Of a stretch of 64,000 bases of DNA, positions 35,793-43,435 are shown piece after piece. Position 1 is the stretch's first letter, and each line of letters begins with the position of its first letter. The notes beneath the pieces were generated by a model that made no database searches, had not been told where the DNA came from, and saw nothing but the letters and a program-made list of their open reading frames with translations. The translations under genes were made by a program, and so were the position numbers. The stretch comes from an uncultured Sphingomonadaceae bacterium. Lineage in GTDB: Bacteria > Pseudomonadota > Alphaproteobacteria > Sphingomonadales > Sphingomonadaceae. Location of the stretch: NCBI GenBank assembly GCA_947501325.1, contig CANMVC010000001.1, positions 372,001 through 436,000 on the forward strand, in the 5' to 3' direction.

Positions 35793-36595
35793 TCCGCAAG
35801 GGCTATAGCGACGGCCCATTCGGTCAGGTGCACTGGCGGATGCTGGCACCGGAAGGCACACCAACACAGCCAGACCTTTACTGCCTGCACCCTGCCCCGT
35901 TCAGCGGGCTCGCCTTTACCACAATCATGCCGTATCTCGCGCAAACTCGCCGTGTCTTTGCACCAGATTATCCCGGCTATGGCGGCTCGGATCCTTTCAA
36001 AGAGGAACCGACGATAGCGGAATATGCCGCCGCCTTGATCGCGGTGGTTGATTACCAATCCGGCGGCGGCCCGGTGGACCTGATGGGCTTTCACACCGGC
36101 AATCTCGTGGCGGCCGAAATGGCCCTGACCGCGCCCGAAAAAATCCGACTTCTGGCGATGGTGGACGTACCAGCCTTTGATAACGAAACAATCGCCAAAT
36201 ATCGCGCCGACAGTGCCAAGACATTCGAAATCGCACCCGATCTCTCCTGCCTTGAAGGGCCATGGGAACGCGGAATGACCAAGCGTATCGAAAGCCAGGG
36301 CCCAGAACGCAGCTTTGAAATGTTCGCCGAGCAATTGCGCCCCGGACGACTGATGAACAAGGCTTTCCATGCGGCATTCAGCTATGATGTCGACGCAAGA
36401 TTGCCCGCGGTCACGCACGAGACATTGATACTGGCCTCGCAGTCCGGCCTGTTGGGCGCTACCCGTCATGCGGCCGAGATCATGCCGAGCGCTACATTGG
36501 TCGAGCGGCTCGATATCAAACGCGCTGTCCTTGACGAAGCGGCAGAAATAACGGCAGCTGAAATTCTGAAATTTCTGGATAGGACATCATTATGA
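35789..36595 (+). CDS. Alpha/beta-fold hydrolase-like protein with His at the nucleophile elbow
   Basis: A 268-residue alpha/beta-hydrolase fold. The oxyanion motif HPAPFSG and FAPDYPGYGGSD are as expected, but the elbow reads G100-F-H102-T-G104 instead of G-x-S-x-G. A His cannot do standard acyl-enzyme chemistry, so the protein may be a lyase, cofactor-free oxygenase-like enzyme, decarboxylase or a binding protein. Translation is coupled to the genes on both sides by ATGA overlaps. Confidence 0.8.
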   Translation: MIRKGYSDGPFGQVHWRMLAPEGTPTQPDLYCLHPAPFSGLAFTTIMPYLAQTRRVFAPDYPGYGGSDPFKEEPTIAEYAAALIAVVDYQSGGGPVDLMGFHTGNLVAAEMALTAPEKIRLLAMVDVPAFDNETIAKYRADSAKTFEIAPDLSCLEGPWERGMTKRIESQGPERSFEMFAEQLRPGRLMNKAFHAAFSYDVDARLPAVTHETLILASQSGLLGATRHAAEIMPSATLVERLDIKRAVLDEAAEITAAEILKFLDRTSL

Positions 36596-36894
36596 AAGCC
36601 TTTGCCATCTATTGCACCGACAAACCGGACACCGAACAGAAACGTCTCGACGCACGCGGCGCGCATTTTGCCCATATCGAGAAGACCATCGACAATCTGT
36701 TTGTCGCCGGACCTTTTAAAAATGCGCAAGGCGATACGATTGGATCGCTGTTGATCGTCAAGGCCGAGACGGCCGAAGATGCCCGCGCGCAGCTCGAAGC
36801 CGATCCCTATTATCATGCCGATATCTGGGCCGATATTCGCATTCATGAATTTACCGCAGCCGCTGGCGACTGGATTGGCGGCAAGATATGGTAG
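36592..36894 (+). CDS. YciI-like protein
   Basis: A 100-residue ferredoxin-like fold protein with the YciI pattern: MKAFAIYCTDKPDTEQKRLDARGAHFAHIE, then GPFKN and a C-terminal ADIWADIRIHEF. YciI relatives include muconolactone isomerase-like and dehydrochlorinase-like enzymes using a His-Asp pair. Start set by ATGA overlap with the hydrolase-like gene. Function in this pathway unknown. Confidence 0.82.
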   Translation: MKAFAIYCTDKPDTEQKRLDARGAHFAHIEKTIDNLFVAGPFKNAQGDTIGSLLIVKAETAEDARAQLEADPYYHADIWADIRIHEFTAAAGDWIGGKIW

Positions 36895-36923
36895 GTTTTC
36901 CCAATCGCTGAGGAGAGCAGAAA

Positions 36924-37526
36924 ATGACGCGCATCACGCCGCTGACTATCGACGAACTGCCGGACGAGACACAGGCTGCTCTCAAATTTTCTGAAAATCT
37001 GATGGGTTATGTTCCCAATTCGGTGATGACCATGGCGCACTGGCCGGAATTGCTCGGCGCGTTTCGCGGGTTGGTCAGCGTGATCTATGGGGAAAGCGCC
37101 ATCGACAATGGCCTGAAACGCCTGATCGGAGCGGTCGTCAGCGCCGCAGCCGGATGCCAATATTGCAAGGCGCATACGACATTGGGCGCCCGTGATGTCG
37201 GGGTTGCCGAAGAGAAAGTCAAAGCCGTCTGGGACTATCAGTCGAGCGACCTGTTCAACCCTGCCGAGCGGGCGGCGCTCGACCTCGCCTTTGCCGCTGG
37301 ACAGGTTCCCAACGCGGTGACGGACGCGCATTTCAAGGCGCTCGATGCCTATTATGACGAGCGCCAGAAAACCGAGATTATGGCGGTGATCAGCATGTTC
37401 GGTTTTCTCAACCGCTGGAATGACAGCCTCGCAACCGCGCTGGAAGACAAGCCGTTTGAATCAGCCAGCAGCCTGTATCAGCCAGACCAATGGCAGGCCG
37501 GGCAGCATCGACGTGAGGAGACATGA
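36924..37526 (+). CDS. Carboxymuconolactone decarboxylase / AhpD-like protein
   Basis: A 200-residue all-helical protein. The redox motif C78-Q-Y-C81-x-x-H84 in AAAGCQYCKAHT is the AhpD signature, so it is more probably a thiol peroxidase/disulfide reductase than a decarboxylase. Preceded by GAGGAG-type sequence 10 bases upstream and 29 bases after the YciI gene. It may protect against peroxide made by the FAD oxidases (inference). Confidence 0.86.
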   Translation: MTRITPLTIDELPDETQAALKFSENLMGYVPNSVMTMAHWPELLGAFRGLVSVIYGESAIDNGLKRLIGAVVSAAAGCQYCKAHTTLGARDVGVAEEKVKAVWDYQSSDLFNPAERAALDLAFAAGQVPNAVTDAHFKALDAYYDERQKTEIMAVISMFGFLNRWNDSLATALEDKPFESASSLYQPDQWQAGQHRREET

Positions 37527-37530
37527 AGCA

Positions 37531-38040
37531 ATGCCGATAAAAGCAAGTCTGATAGCCGCGGCACTCGCGATCACACTCCCGGCATCTTCGCCAGCCTATG
37601 CTCTTGATAGTCACGCTGAAACATCGCCAACAGATGAGCAGATGATCACCAAGTGGGGCACAAAGTGGCAGCAGCTATTCGAGGCCGGTGATAACGAAAA
37701 GATGCGCGACATGTATGAACCTGACGCGGTTCTGATGGCACATGGTTCGTTGCCGCAAATAGGCGTTGATGCGATCCTGTCTTTTCTCGGTCGCAACAAG
37801 GCCGTCGGCAATAAAGTCACCATTGATTTTGCCAATGAAGACATCACCATCGACGGCCAGCGCGCCTATCTGACCGCCAAATATTGGATGACAATCACTC
37901 CCGCCAACGGCCAGGTTCTCGACTTTAAAGGCCGATCCTTTCTGGTGTACAAGAAAAGCAAAAATGGCCTGTGGCGGCTTTGGCGCGACATGGATAATCA
38001 GGCACCAGACGTGATGGCGGAAGACCGCCCCGCCCGCTAA
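37531..38040 (+). CDS. Secreted SnoaL/NTF2-like protein
   Basis: A 169-residue protein with Sec signal peptide (ASLIAAALAITLPASSPAYA, cut at about residue 23) and an NTF2-like cone fold: WQQLFEAGDNEKMRDMYEPDAVLMAHG, then FKGRSFLVYKKSKNGLWRLWRDMDN. Such proteins include ketosteroid isomerase-like and polyketide cyclase-like enzymes. Periplasmic location distinguishes it from the rest of this operon. Start ATG 37531, ten bases after GAGGAG. Its last four bases (CTAA) are shared with the convergent VOC gene. Confidence 0.82.
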   Translation: MPIKASLIAAALAITLPASSPAYALDSHAETSPTDEQMITKWGTKWQQLFEAGDNEKMRDMYEPDAVLMAHGSLPQIGVDAILSFLGRNKAVGNKVTIDFANEDITIDGQRAYLTAKYWMTITPANGQVLDFKGRSFLVYKKSKNGLWRLWRDMDNQAPDVMAEDRPAR

Positions 38041-38939
38041 CCGATTTCGATCAATTCCAACAATTCACCCGCCGGGCCAATAGCTGTTGCCGTTCGGCGA
38101 TCGCGATAAAGCGCGCCTGCCCGCACCTGTGGCGGCGCGATCCAGTCAATCTTGACCGCATCCAGATCATCGACAGCCAGCGTCACCAGCGCATTACCCG
38201 GCGGCAACATGCCCTCATGCTTTGGCCGCGACGTTGCTTCGTCCGGATAATCATCCACTTCGACAATTGGCAATCGATCGATCTGTACCATGGTCAGGTC
38301 AGATACCGTTCCTGCAGGCTTTCCGAACGCTTCATTGATCATGGTATATTCCAGCGTATAGGTATCGCCCTCGGTCAAATGCAACCTGTCGCGATACCAG
38401 TTCACGGTTTTCACGCGGTCCGGAGTCGCTATAATGACGATGAATATATGATCAGTCAGCGATCGTGCTTTGGGCAGGTCCGTTGTCGGTGTATTTTCGC
38501 GCACTTCATTAAGATAGATCATCTCACGGCCGGGGCCGAGCGCCTGCATCGGTACAAAATAAGGCAGGATATCGATCTCCTTGGGCGGCCCGATAATATC
38601 AAAGCTACTGCCCTCCAGACGCCCCGGCCAGCCAAAGACATCCTGAACGGTTAGCTCATAGGCCGCCCAACCATAAGTGGTTGTCGGCTTGAAATCCGGA
38701 TGATCAGGCTGTTCGACCAGACGGATGAAGCAATCGGCCCCGCTGGCTGGCTGCAAAACTGCCATGGGAGCCCCCGCTATTTTTGGGCAGGCCCACGCCT
38801 GCGCCAGATCGTCCGACATTGACCCGCTTTCGATAACCTTCATGCCCAGCACATCACGATAGTCTTTCAGCGCCGTTTCCAGATCGGGCACCGTTGCCAC
38901 TCCACCCAGTATCGAGCCATGTTGCAATGTATGTGTCAT
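38037..38939 (-). CDS. Two-domain VOC (glyoxalase/extradiol dioxygenase-like) protein
   Basis: A 300-residue protein made of two VOC modules: SILGGVATVPDLETALKDYRDVLGM at the N-terminus and SLTDHIFIVIIATPDRVKTVNWYRDRLHL from about residue 165. Two-module length matches extradiol ring-cleavage enzymes, but a complete 2-His-1-Glu iron site could not be confirmed. ATG 38939 follows AGGAG by seven bases; the longer frame runs into the REP sequence upstream and is rejected. Last gene of the ten-gene minus operon, separated from it by a REP pair. Confidence 0.8.
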   Translation of the reverse strand: MTHTLQHGSILGGVATVPDLETALKDYRDVLGMKVIESGSMSDDLAQAWACPKIAGAPMAVLQPASGADCFIRLVEQPDHPDFKPTTTYGWAAYELTVQDVFGWPGRLEGSSFDIIGPPKEIDILPYFVPMQALGPGREMIYLNEVRENTPTTDLPKARSLTDHIFIVIIATPDRVKTVNWYRDRLHLTEGDTYTLEYTMINEAFGKPAGTVSDLTMVQIDRLPIVEVDDYPDEATSRPKHEGMLPPGNALVTLAVDDLDAVKIDWIAPPQVRAGALYRDRRTATAIGPAGELLELIEIG

Positions 38940-38951
38940 GTTCGCTCCTGT

Positions 38952-38971
38952 ATTCCTGCGTAGGCAGGAAT
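38952..38971 (-). repeat. REP-like palindrome, first of a divergent pair
   Basis: ATTCCTGC-GTAG-GCAGGAAT, perfect 8-4-8 hairpin flanked by CCA, so the minus strand reads TGG then the hairpin. This is the common alphaproteobacterial repetitive extragenic hairpin type. Confidence 0.75.
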
Positions 38972-39013
38972 CCATCTCCTGCCGTTTCGTCTATTCGTCA
39001 GCCTCTAAGATGG

Positions 39014-39033
39014 ACCCCCGCCTGCGCGGGGGT
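39014..39033 (+). repeat. REP-like palindrome, second of a divergent pair
   Basis: ACCCCCGC-CTGC-GCGGGGGT, perfect 8-4-8 hairpin preceded by TGG on the plus strand. Same architecture as 38952-38971 with different stem sequence and opposite orientation; 42 bases lie between the two. Possibly also acts as a transcription barrier inside the operon. Confidence 0.75.
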
Positions 39034-39068
39034 TGACGCTTCGGAACGCGGATGCATTCCGTGGCGCG

Positions 39069-39833
39069 TCAAAACTCCGGCTTTCTCTTTTCCATGAACG
39101 CTCTGACGCCCTCTTTGAAATCATCGCTCTCGAAAGCAGAGTCGAACAGCTGCTCTGTCTCCGCATCATCATCGGCCTGCCCGTCCAATATGCGCTTGAT
39201 AATCGACTTGCTCATCGTCTGGCTATGCAAGGATACCGATGCCATCGTGGCCGCCAGCGCTTCGGCCTCGGCATAGGGATCGTCAGCCAACAGGGTAATC
39301 AGGCCAATATCGAGCGCTTGCTGTGTGGACAGCAATTGTCCGGTGAACAATATCCGCTTGGCCTGCGAAGGGCCGACCAGATCGACAAGCAATTTGGTGT
39401 CATGCAGCGGATAAACCAGTCCTAGCTTAGACGGTGTAATCCCGAAACGCGCTTTCGGCCCAGCCACCCGCATGTCGCAGGCTAGCGCGATACCACATCC
39501 GCCGCCCACACAATCGCCATCAATAATCGCGATTGTCGGCTTGGGCGCCTGCGCGAGTTCGTGCTGGACCCGGCCAATCGCCGCCTGATTGCGGGCGCGC
39601 CATTCAGGATCGGCGGAGCCGGTTGCAAATTCGCCGATATCGGCACCCGCACAAAAGGCGCTATCCTTGCGGCTGGCATGCAGCATCAACACGCGGATCG
39701 CATCGTCGGCCATGGCATCGGCCAGCAACGCGGGCAGCAGCTCCCACATCGCCTGATTAAACGCATTGCGCTTGTCCGGTCGGTCGATAAGCAGATGCGC
39801 AACCTTGCCCTGTTTCTCCAGCCGCAGGGTCAT
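39069..39833 (-). CDS. Crotonase (enoyl-CoA hydratase/isomerase) superfamily protein lacking both hydratase glutamates
   Basis: A 254-residue crotonase-fold protein. The CoA-binding/oxyanion segment SAFCAGADIGEF and GDCVGGGCGIALACD are clear. The first catalytic Glu of hydratases is Gly114 (GGGCG) and the second is Ser135 in GITPSKLGLVYPLHDT. The latter text resembles methylmalonyl-CoA decarboxylase relatives, so decarboxylation or thioester chemistry is more likely than hydration. It overlaps the deacetylase-fold gene by four bases. Confidence 0.84.
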   Translation of the reverse strand: MTLRLEKQGKVAHLLIDRPDKRNAFNQAMWELLPALLADAMADDAIRVLMLHASRKDSAFCAGADIGEFATGSADPEWRARNQAAIGRVQHELAQAPKPTIAIIDGDCVGGGCGIALACDMRVAGPKARFGITPSKLGLVYPLHDTKLLVDLVGPSQAKRILFTGQLLSTQQALDIGLITLLADDPYAEAEALAATMASVSLHSQTMSKSIIKRILDGQADDDAETEQLFDSAFESDDFKEGVRAFMEKRKPEF

Positions 39834-40696
39834 AGCGGATCAACCTTCGCCAGATGCTGGGCAATCTGGTGGCGGGTGGTCACCCAGACGTCCTTTTTGG
39901 ATCGCACATATTTCAGAAATTCCTCAAAGGCCCAGATGCGCCCCGGACGGCCAATGATCCGCAAATGCAAGCCTAGGGACATCATTTTCGGATTGCCTTC
40001 TTCGCCTTCGCGATAAATCTGGTCGAAATTATGCTTGGCATAATCCAGCCATTGCTGCGGCGTCATCGCAGGATCGGTCCACATTTTCATGTCATTGCTA
40101 TCAAGCTGATAGGGCACAATCGCAATCGGTTTTTCCGGCACCGTTTCCTTGTCCCAGAACGGAATGTCGCCGGAATAATCGTCCATATGATAGGCAAAGC
40201 CCTCTTCGATCAGCAGCCGCCGCGTATTGTCGGTATGAAAATAGCGCGACAGCCAGCCAAAGGGTCGCGTGCCTGTCGTTTTCTCAATCGACGTGACAGC
40301 CTTGCGAATAAACTCTCGCTCCTTGGCCTCGTCCATCTTGAACTGATGCACCCAGCGATAGCCATGGCTCACGGGCTCATGACCCATATCTGCAATCGCT
40401 GCGCCAATTTCCGGATGGTTTTCGAGGCTCATCGCCGCCACAGTCCAGCTCGCCATGATCTCATAGTCTTTCAGCAATTTGACGATGCGGGGCGCGCCTG
40501 CCTTGATGCCGTAGAGATAATTGCTCTCGTTGCCGTAATTACGGATCGGGGACTTGATATGAATGCCCAGCTCATCCACCGGCTCCATACCGCGATCACC
40601 CCGCCCCACGGTCATCTCGCTGCCTTCCTCGACATTGACGACAATGCTCAGCGCCATTTTCGCGCCGTCCGGCCAGTCCATTCGTTCTTCCTGCAT
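39830..40696 (-). CDS. Polysaccharide deacetylase-fold amidohydrolase (PuuE-like)
   Basis: A 288-residue NodB-fold protein. VVNVEEGSE occupies the catalytic acid position and EPVSHGYRW the metal-ligand His region, with GWLSRYFHTDNTRRLL further on. It is related in type to 18549-19466. The start is ATG 40696, one base after the GFA stop. ATG 40681, with AGGA seven bases upstream, would remove five residues and is nearly as good. Preceded by the GFA gene and followed by the crotonase with ATGA overlap. Confidence 0.84.
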   Translation of the reverse strand: MQEERMDWPDGAKMALSIVVNVEEGSEMTVGRGDRGMEPVDELGIHIKSPIRNYGNESNYLYGIKAGAPRIVKLLKDYEIMASWTVAAMSLENHPEIGAAIADMGHEPVSHGYRWVHQFKMDEAKEREFIRKAVTSIEKTTGTRPFGWLSRYFHTDNTRRLLIEEGFAYHMDDYSGDIPFWDKETVPEKPIAIVPYQLDSNDMKMWTDPAMTPQQWLDYAKHNFDQIYREGEEGNPKMMSLGLHLRIIGRPGRIWAFEEFLKYVRSKKDVWVTTRHQIAQHLAKVDPL

Positions 40697-40697
40697 A

Positions 40698-41120
40698 TCA
40701 GTTCTTGTCCTTGATCGTGGCCGGTGTCCAGCCCTTCGCCCGGCGGTCGAGACGCGAATCCAGTATTTCTCCGTCGAGATCCATCGGCGCGGTTTGTTCA
40801 AGAAAGACGGCACTTTGTTCAAGGCAATTCACTCGAACGACACCGAGCAATTGTCCCTCAATCTCACTGACCACTGCCGGGACGACACCGCAATTTGTGC
40901 AGATCAGAAAATCGGCGGTCTTCGTTCCGAACCGGTATCGGGAAACCGGCCCGGTCAATATGATGTCAACATTGCCCTGCGGATCGGATGTCCACGACGC
41001 ACCGTGCTGCTGGCAAAAAGAACATTGGTAGGTCCGCGCCCCGAGTTCCGCCGCCGATTTTTCGCTGCGGAAATCCAGCGTCAATGCGTCGCAATGGCAG
41101 GCCCCGGCATAATGTAGCAT
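40698..41120 (-). CDS. GFA/CENP-V family zinc protein
   Basis: A 140-residue protein with the glutathione-dependent formaldehyde-activating (Gfa) fold. Zinc ligands are visible as C8/C10 (ACHC), C33/C36 (CSFC) and C74/C77 (CTNCG). Family members handle S-hydroxymethyl adducts or are uncharacterised zinc proteins. A formaldehyde or thiol-adduct role would fit demethylation chemistry nearby (inference). It overlaps the SDR gene upstream by one base. Confidence 0.88.
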   Translation of the reverse strand: MLHYAGACHCDALTLDFRSEKSAAELGARTYQCSFCQQHGASWTSDPQGNVDIILTGPVSRYRFGTKTADFLICTNCGVVPAVVSEIEGQLLGVVRVNCLEQSAVFLEQTAPMDLDGEILDSRLDRRAKGWTPATIKDKN

Positions 41121-41923
41121 CAGTGCATTTCCTCTCCGCCGGACACATTGATGGCCTCTCCCGTCACATAAAAGGCATCATCGCTGGCCAGCCAGGCACA
41201 GGCAGCGGCCGTGTCAGAAGGCAGGCCGGGCCGGCCCATCGGGTTTTTCGTACTCATATTGGCAAGATAGGCCTCAACGCTGTCAAAGCCGAGCAGCTTT
41301 GAAAAATATTCGTTCTGCTGGGCACCCAGACCGGTCGTCACGTGATTAGGACAGACAGCGTTGACGGTAATGCCGTGCCCGCCCAATTCAACGGCGCTCG
41401 CCCGTGTCAGGCCAACCATGCCATGTTTGGAGCTGACATAGGCCGCCAAGTGCGGAAAGCCCGTTTTCGCAGCTTGCGATGCGATATTGATGATGCGCCC
41501 ACCATTACCAGCTGCAACCATCGCTTTGGCTGCCGCCTGGGTACAGTAAAAGGCACCGGACAGGTTCACACCGATGACCTGATCCCATTCCTTGGCCGTA
41601 TCGACTTCCAGCAGCGGCTTCATCATGAAACCGATACCGGCATTATTGACGAAAATATCCACCGCGCCAAAAGCATCCACGCTTTGATCGACCAGCGCCT
41701 GACATTGCGCCGCGTCGCTGACATCGCAGGCTATGGTCGCGACTTTTGCACCGCGCCCGCGCAACTCTTCGGCCACGCCTTCTTCCTGATCACCGATGGA
41801 AAGGTCGGAAACCACACAATTGGCTCCTTCGTCCGCAAAGCGCTGCAATATGCCTTGTCCCAGTCCCTTTTCCTTGCCCGAACCAGTGACAACGATCGTT
41901 TTTCCTGTAAAGCGGCCTGACAT
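41120..41923 (-). CDS. Short-chain dehydrogenase/reductase
   Basis: A 267-residue classical SDR. Cofactor motif TGSGKEKGLGQG (13-24), structural NNAG (93-96) and catalytic S149, Y162 and K166 in AAYVSSKHG. Length and order are normal. It would interconvert an alcohol and a ketone with NAD(P)H. One-base overlaps tie it to HapK-like and GFA genes. Confidence 0.93.
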   Translation of the reverse strand: MSGRFTGKTIVVTGSGKEKGLGQGILQRFADEGANCVVSDLSIGDQEEGVAEELRGRGAKVATIACDVSDAAQCQALVDQSVDAFGAVDIFVNNAGIGFMMKPLLEVDTAKEWDQVIGVNLSGAFYCTQAAAKAMVAAGNGGRIINIASQAAKTGFPHLAAYVSSKHGMVGLTRASAVELGGHGITVNAVCPNHVTTGLGAQQNEYFSKLLGFDSVEAYLANMSTKNPMGRPGLPSDTAAACAWLASDDAFYVTGEAINVSGGEEMH

Positions 41924-42228
41924 CAGAGGTCTTCTGTCAGAATGAATTGGGGGTTATCGGCATAATCCTGAAACGGTGCTGCCATGGCCTGAAATTCAGG
42001 GTCCGACACATCGGCAACAAATGCATCCAGGCCGGTAATGTCGATAATCTCGAAATATTCATAAGGGGATGGATCGTCGGAACCGAACAGGCCGGTCGCT
42101 TTGTGGACGGTGAACGATGTGACCGAACCCAGCGCATTAACCGCCGGAACATCACGCGTCTTCGCCCATTCCTCATATTCGCCAATATCCACGCCATCTT
42201 TCAGGTTAAACAAAACAACGATGCGCAT
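41923..42228 (-). CDS. HapK/RedY-like protein
   Basis: A 101-residue alpha+beta barrel protein. MRIVVLFNLKDGVDIGEYEEWAKTRDVP, SFTVHKATG and the terminal DNPQFILTEDL look like the HapK/RedY family, named after a prodigiosin-cluster protein of unknown reaction. The start is ATG 42228, seven bases after AGGAG; ATG 42231 would be four bases away. A much longer frame upstream is not coding. Coupled by a one-base overlap to the SDR. Confidence 0.82.
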   Translation of the reverse strand: MRIVVLFNLKDGVDIGEYEEWAKTRDVPAVNALGSVTSFTVHKATGLFGSDDPSPYEYFEIIDITGLDAFVADVSDPEFQAMAAPFQDYADNPQFILTEDL

Positions 42229-42241
42229 CATCTTTCTCCTC

Positions 42242-43435
42242 TTATGTGATTTCCAAATAGGTTTCTGGGCGACGATAACCGCGTAGCTTCTCGTCCAGTC
42301 TCCGCGCCAGAGCAAATAGATCCGCTTCGCATCCTTTTGGCGCCAAAATCTGGAGCCCCAAAGGCATACCATTGTCGTTAAAGCCAGAAGGAATGGTAAT
42401 CGCGGGCAGGTCTGCAATATTGGCAATACAGGTATAATCAGCCTGATTGGCCGGTGCCTCTTCGCTATGCGGAAAGGCACCTTGCGGGGCGGTCGGCAAG
42501 ATACAAAAACCGTGTTTTGAAACCAGAATCTGCATCGTTTCAGAAGTCTGTTCGAGGATCGCCTGATCCTCGTCCCAATCGGCGGCGCTGCGTTTGGGAC
42601 CATAGGTAAGCAATTTTTTCAAACCATTGGAAAGCTTGCTTTGATCTTCGTCCGCAAAATGTGCAGCCATGGCTTTCGATGTTCTTATAAATCCGGCAAA
42701 ACGGATGCGAGACAACGGATGTTTCAGCTGAGCCACGACAATAGTTTCCCCCGTCCAGCGTATTATGTCACGGAAATTTTCGATGACTTCCAGTTCGCAA
42801 TCAACACCCGTTTCAACCAATGTCGCCAGTGATCCTGTCTCAGCCTTATCCTCACCGAAATCGCTAATGACTCGCGCCACCTTTTCCAACAGGTCTAAGT
42901 TCCGGGCCAGCGGTCCGATGCAGTCCAGCGATTGCTCCGCCAGCTCCAAACCGTCCTGGCTAATCGCCGACTGCGCGGGTTTAAATCCGTACACTCCGCA
43001 GTAAGCGGCCGGTATACGCACAGACCCCATTGTGTCTGTGCCCAAGGCGACATCGCATAGACCAGCCGCCACAGCAGCCCCGCTTCCGCCAGATGAACCG
43101 CCGGGCGTATAACCTTCCTTGTGCGGATTAAATGTTTTGCCGAACCATGGATTGTCGGTCTTTGCGCCCAGCGCGGCCTCCTCCATATTCAGCATCCCAA
43201 TTATGGCCCCTCCGGCTGCCCGCAGCCTTGCAACTACCGCCGCGTCTTCGCTCGCAACGCGGTCACGATAGAGTTCGCAACCGGCGGTCCAGGGCATGTC
43301 TTTAACCGCGATATTGCCCTTCACGCCGACGGTGACCCCGGCAAGAGGTCCGGTACCACCCGTCGCGGCCCGATCAAAATCGGTAAAGGCGTTTAACCGC
43401 CTGTTGGCCGTTTTCAAGGCGTCCCAGTCGATCAT
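42242..43435 (-). CDS. Amidase (amidase signature family)
   Basis: A 397-residue Ser-cisSer-Lys amidase. Lys39 in VGVKGNIAV, the glycine/serine-rich signature GGSSGGSGAAVAAG (112-125) with the cis-Ser, and nucleophile Ser138 in DTMGSVRIPAA are all present. The enzyme is shorter than GatA and probably acts on a small amide in the pathway. It overlaps the upstream PaaK-like ligase gene by four bases. Confidence 0.92.
   Translation of the reverse strand: MIDWDALKTANRRLNAFTDFDRAATGGTGPLAGVTVGVKGNIAVKDMPWTAGCELYRDRVASEDAAVVARLRAAGGAIIGMLNMEEAALGAKTDNPWFGKTFNPHKEGYTPGGSSGGSGAAVAAGLCDVALGTDTMGSVRIPAAYCGVYGFKPAQSAISQDGLELAEQSLDCIGPLARNLDLLEKVARVISDFGEDKAETGSLATLVETGVDCELEVIENFRDIIRWTGETIVVAQLKHPLSRIRFAGFIRTSKAMAAHFADEDQSKLSNGLKKLLTYGPKRSAADWDEDQAILEQTSETMQILVSKHGFCILPTAPQGAFPHSEEAPANQADYTCIANIADLPAITIPSGFNDNGMPLGLQILAPKGCEADLFALARRLDEKLRGYRRPETYLEIT

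Noticed and set aside
39338-39354. ATTGT-N7-ACAAT repeat containing TTGTCCGG
   Set aside because: Inside the crotonase gene, spacing wrong for the operator (no GACAA arm), best explained by coding sequence.
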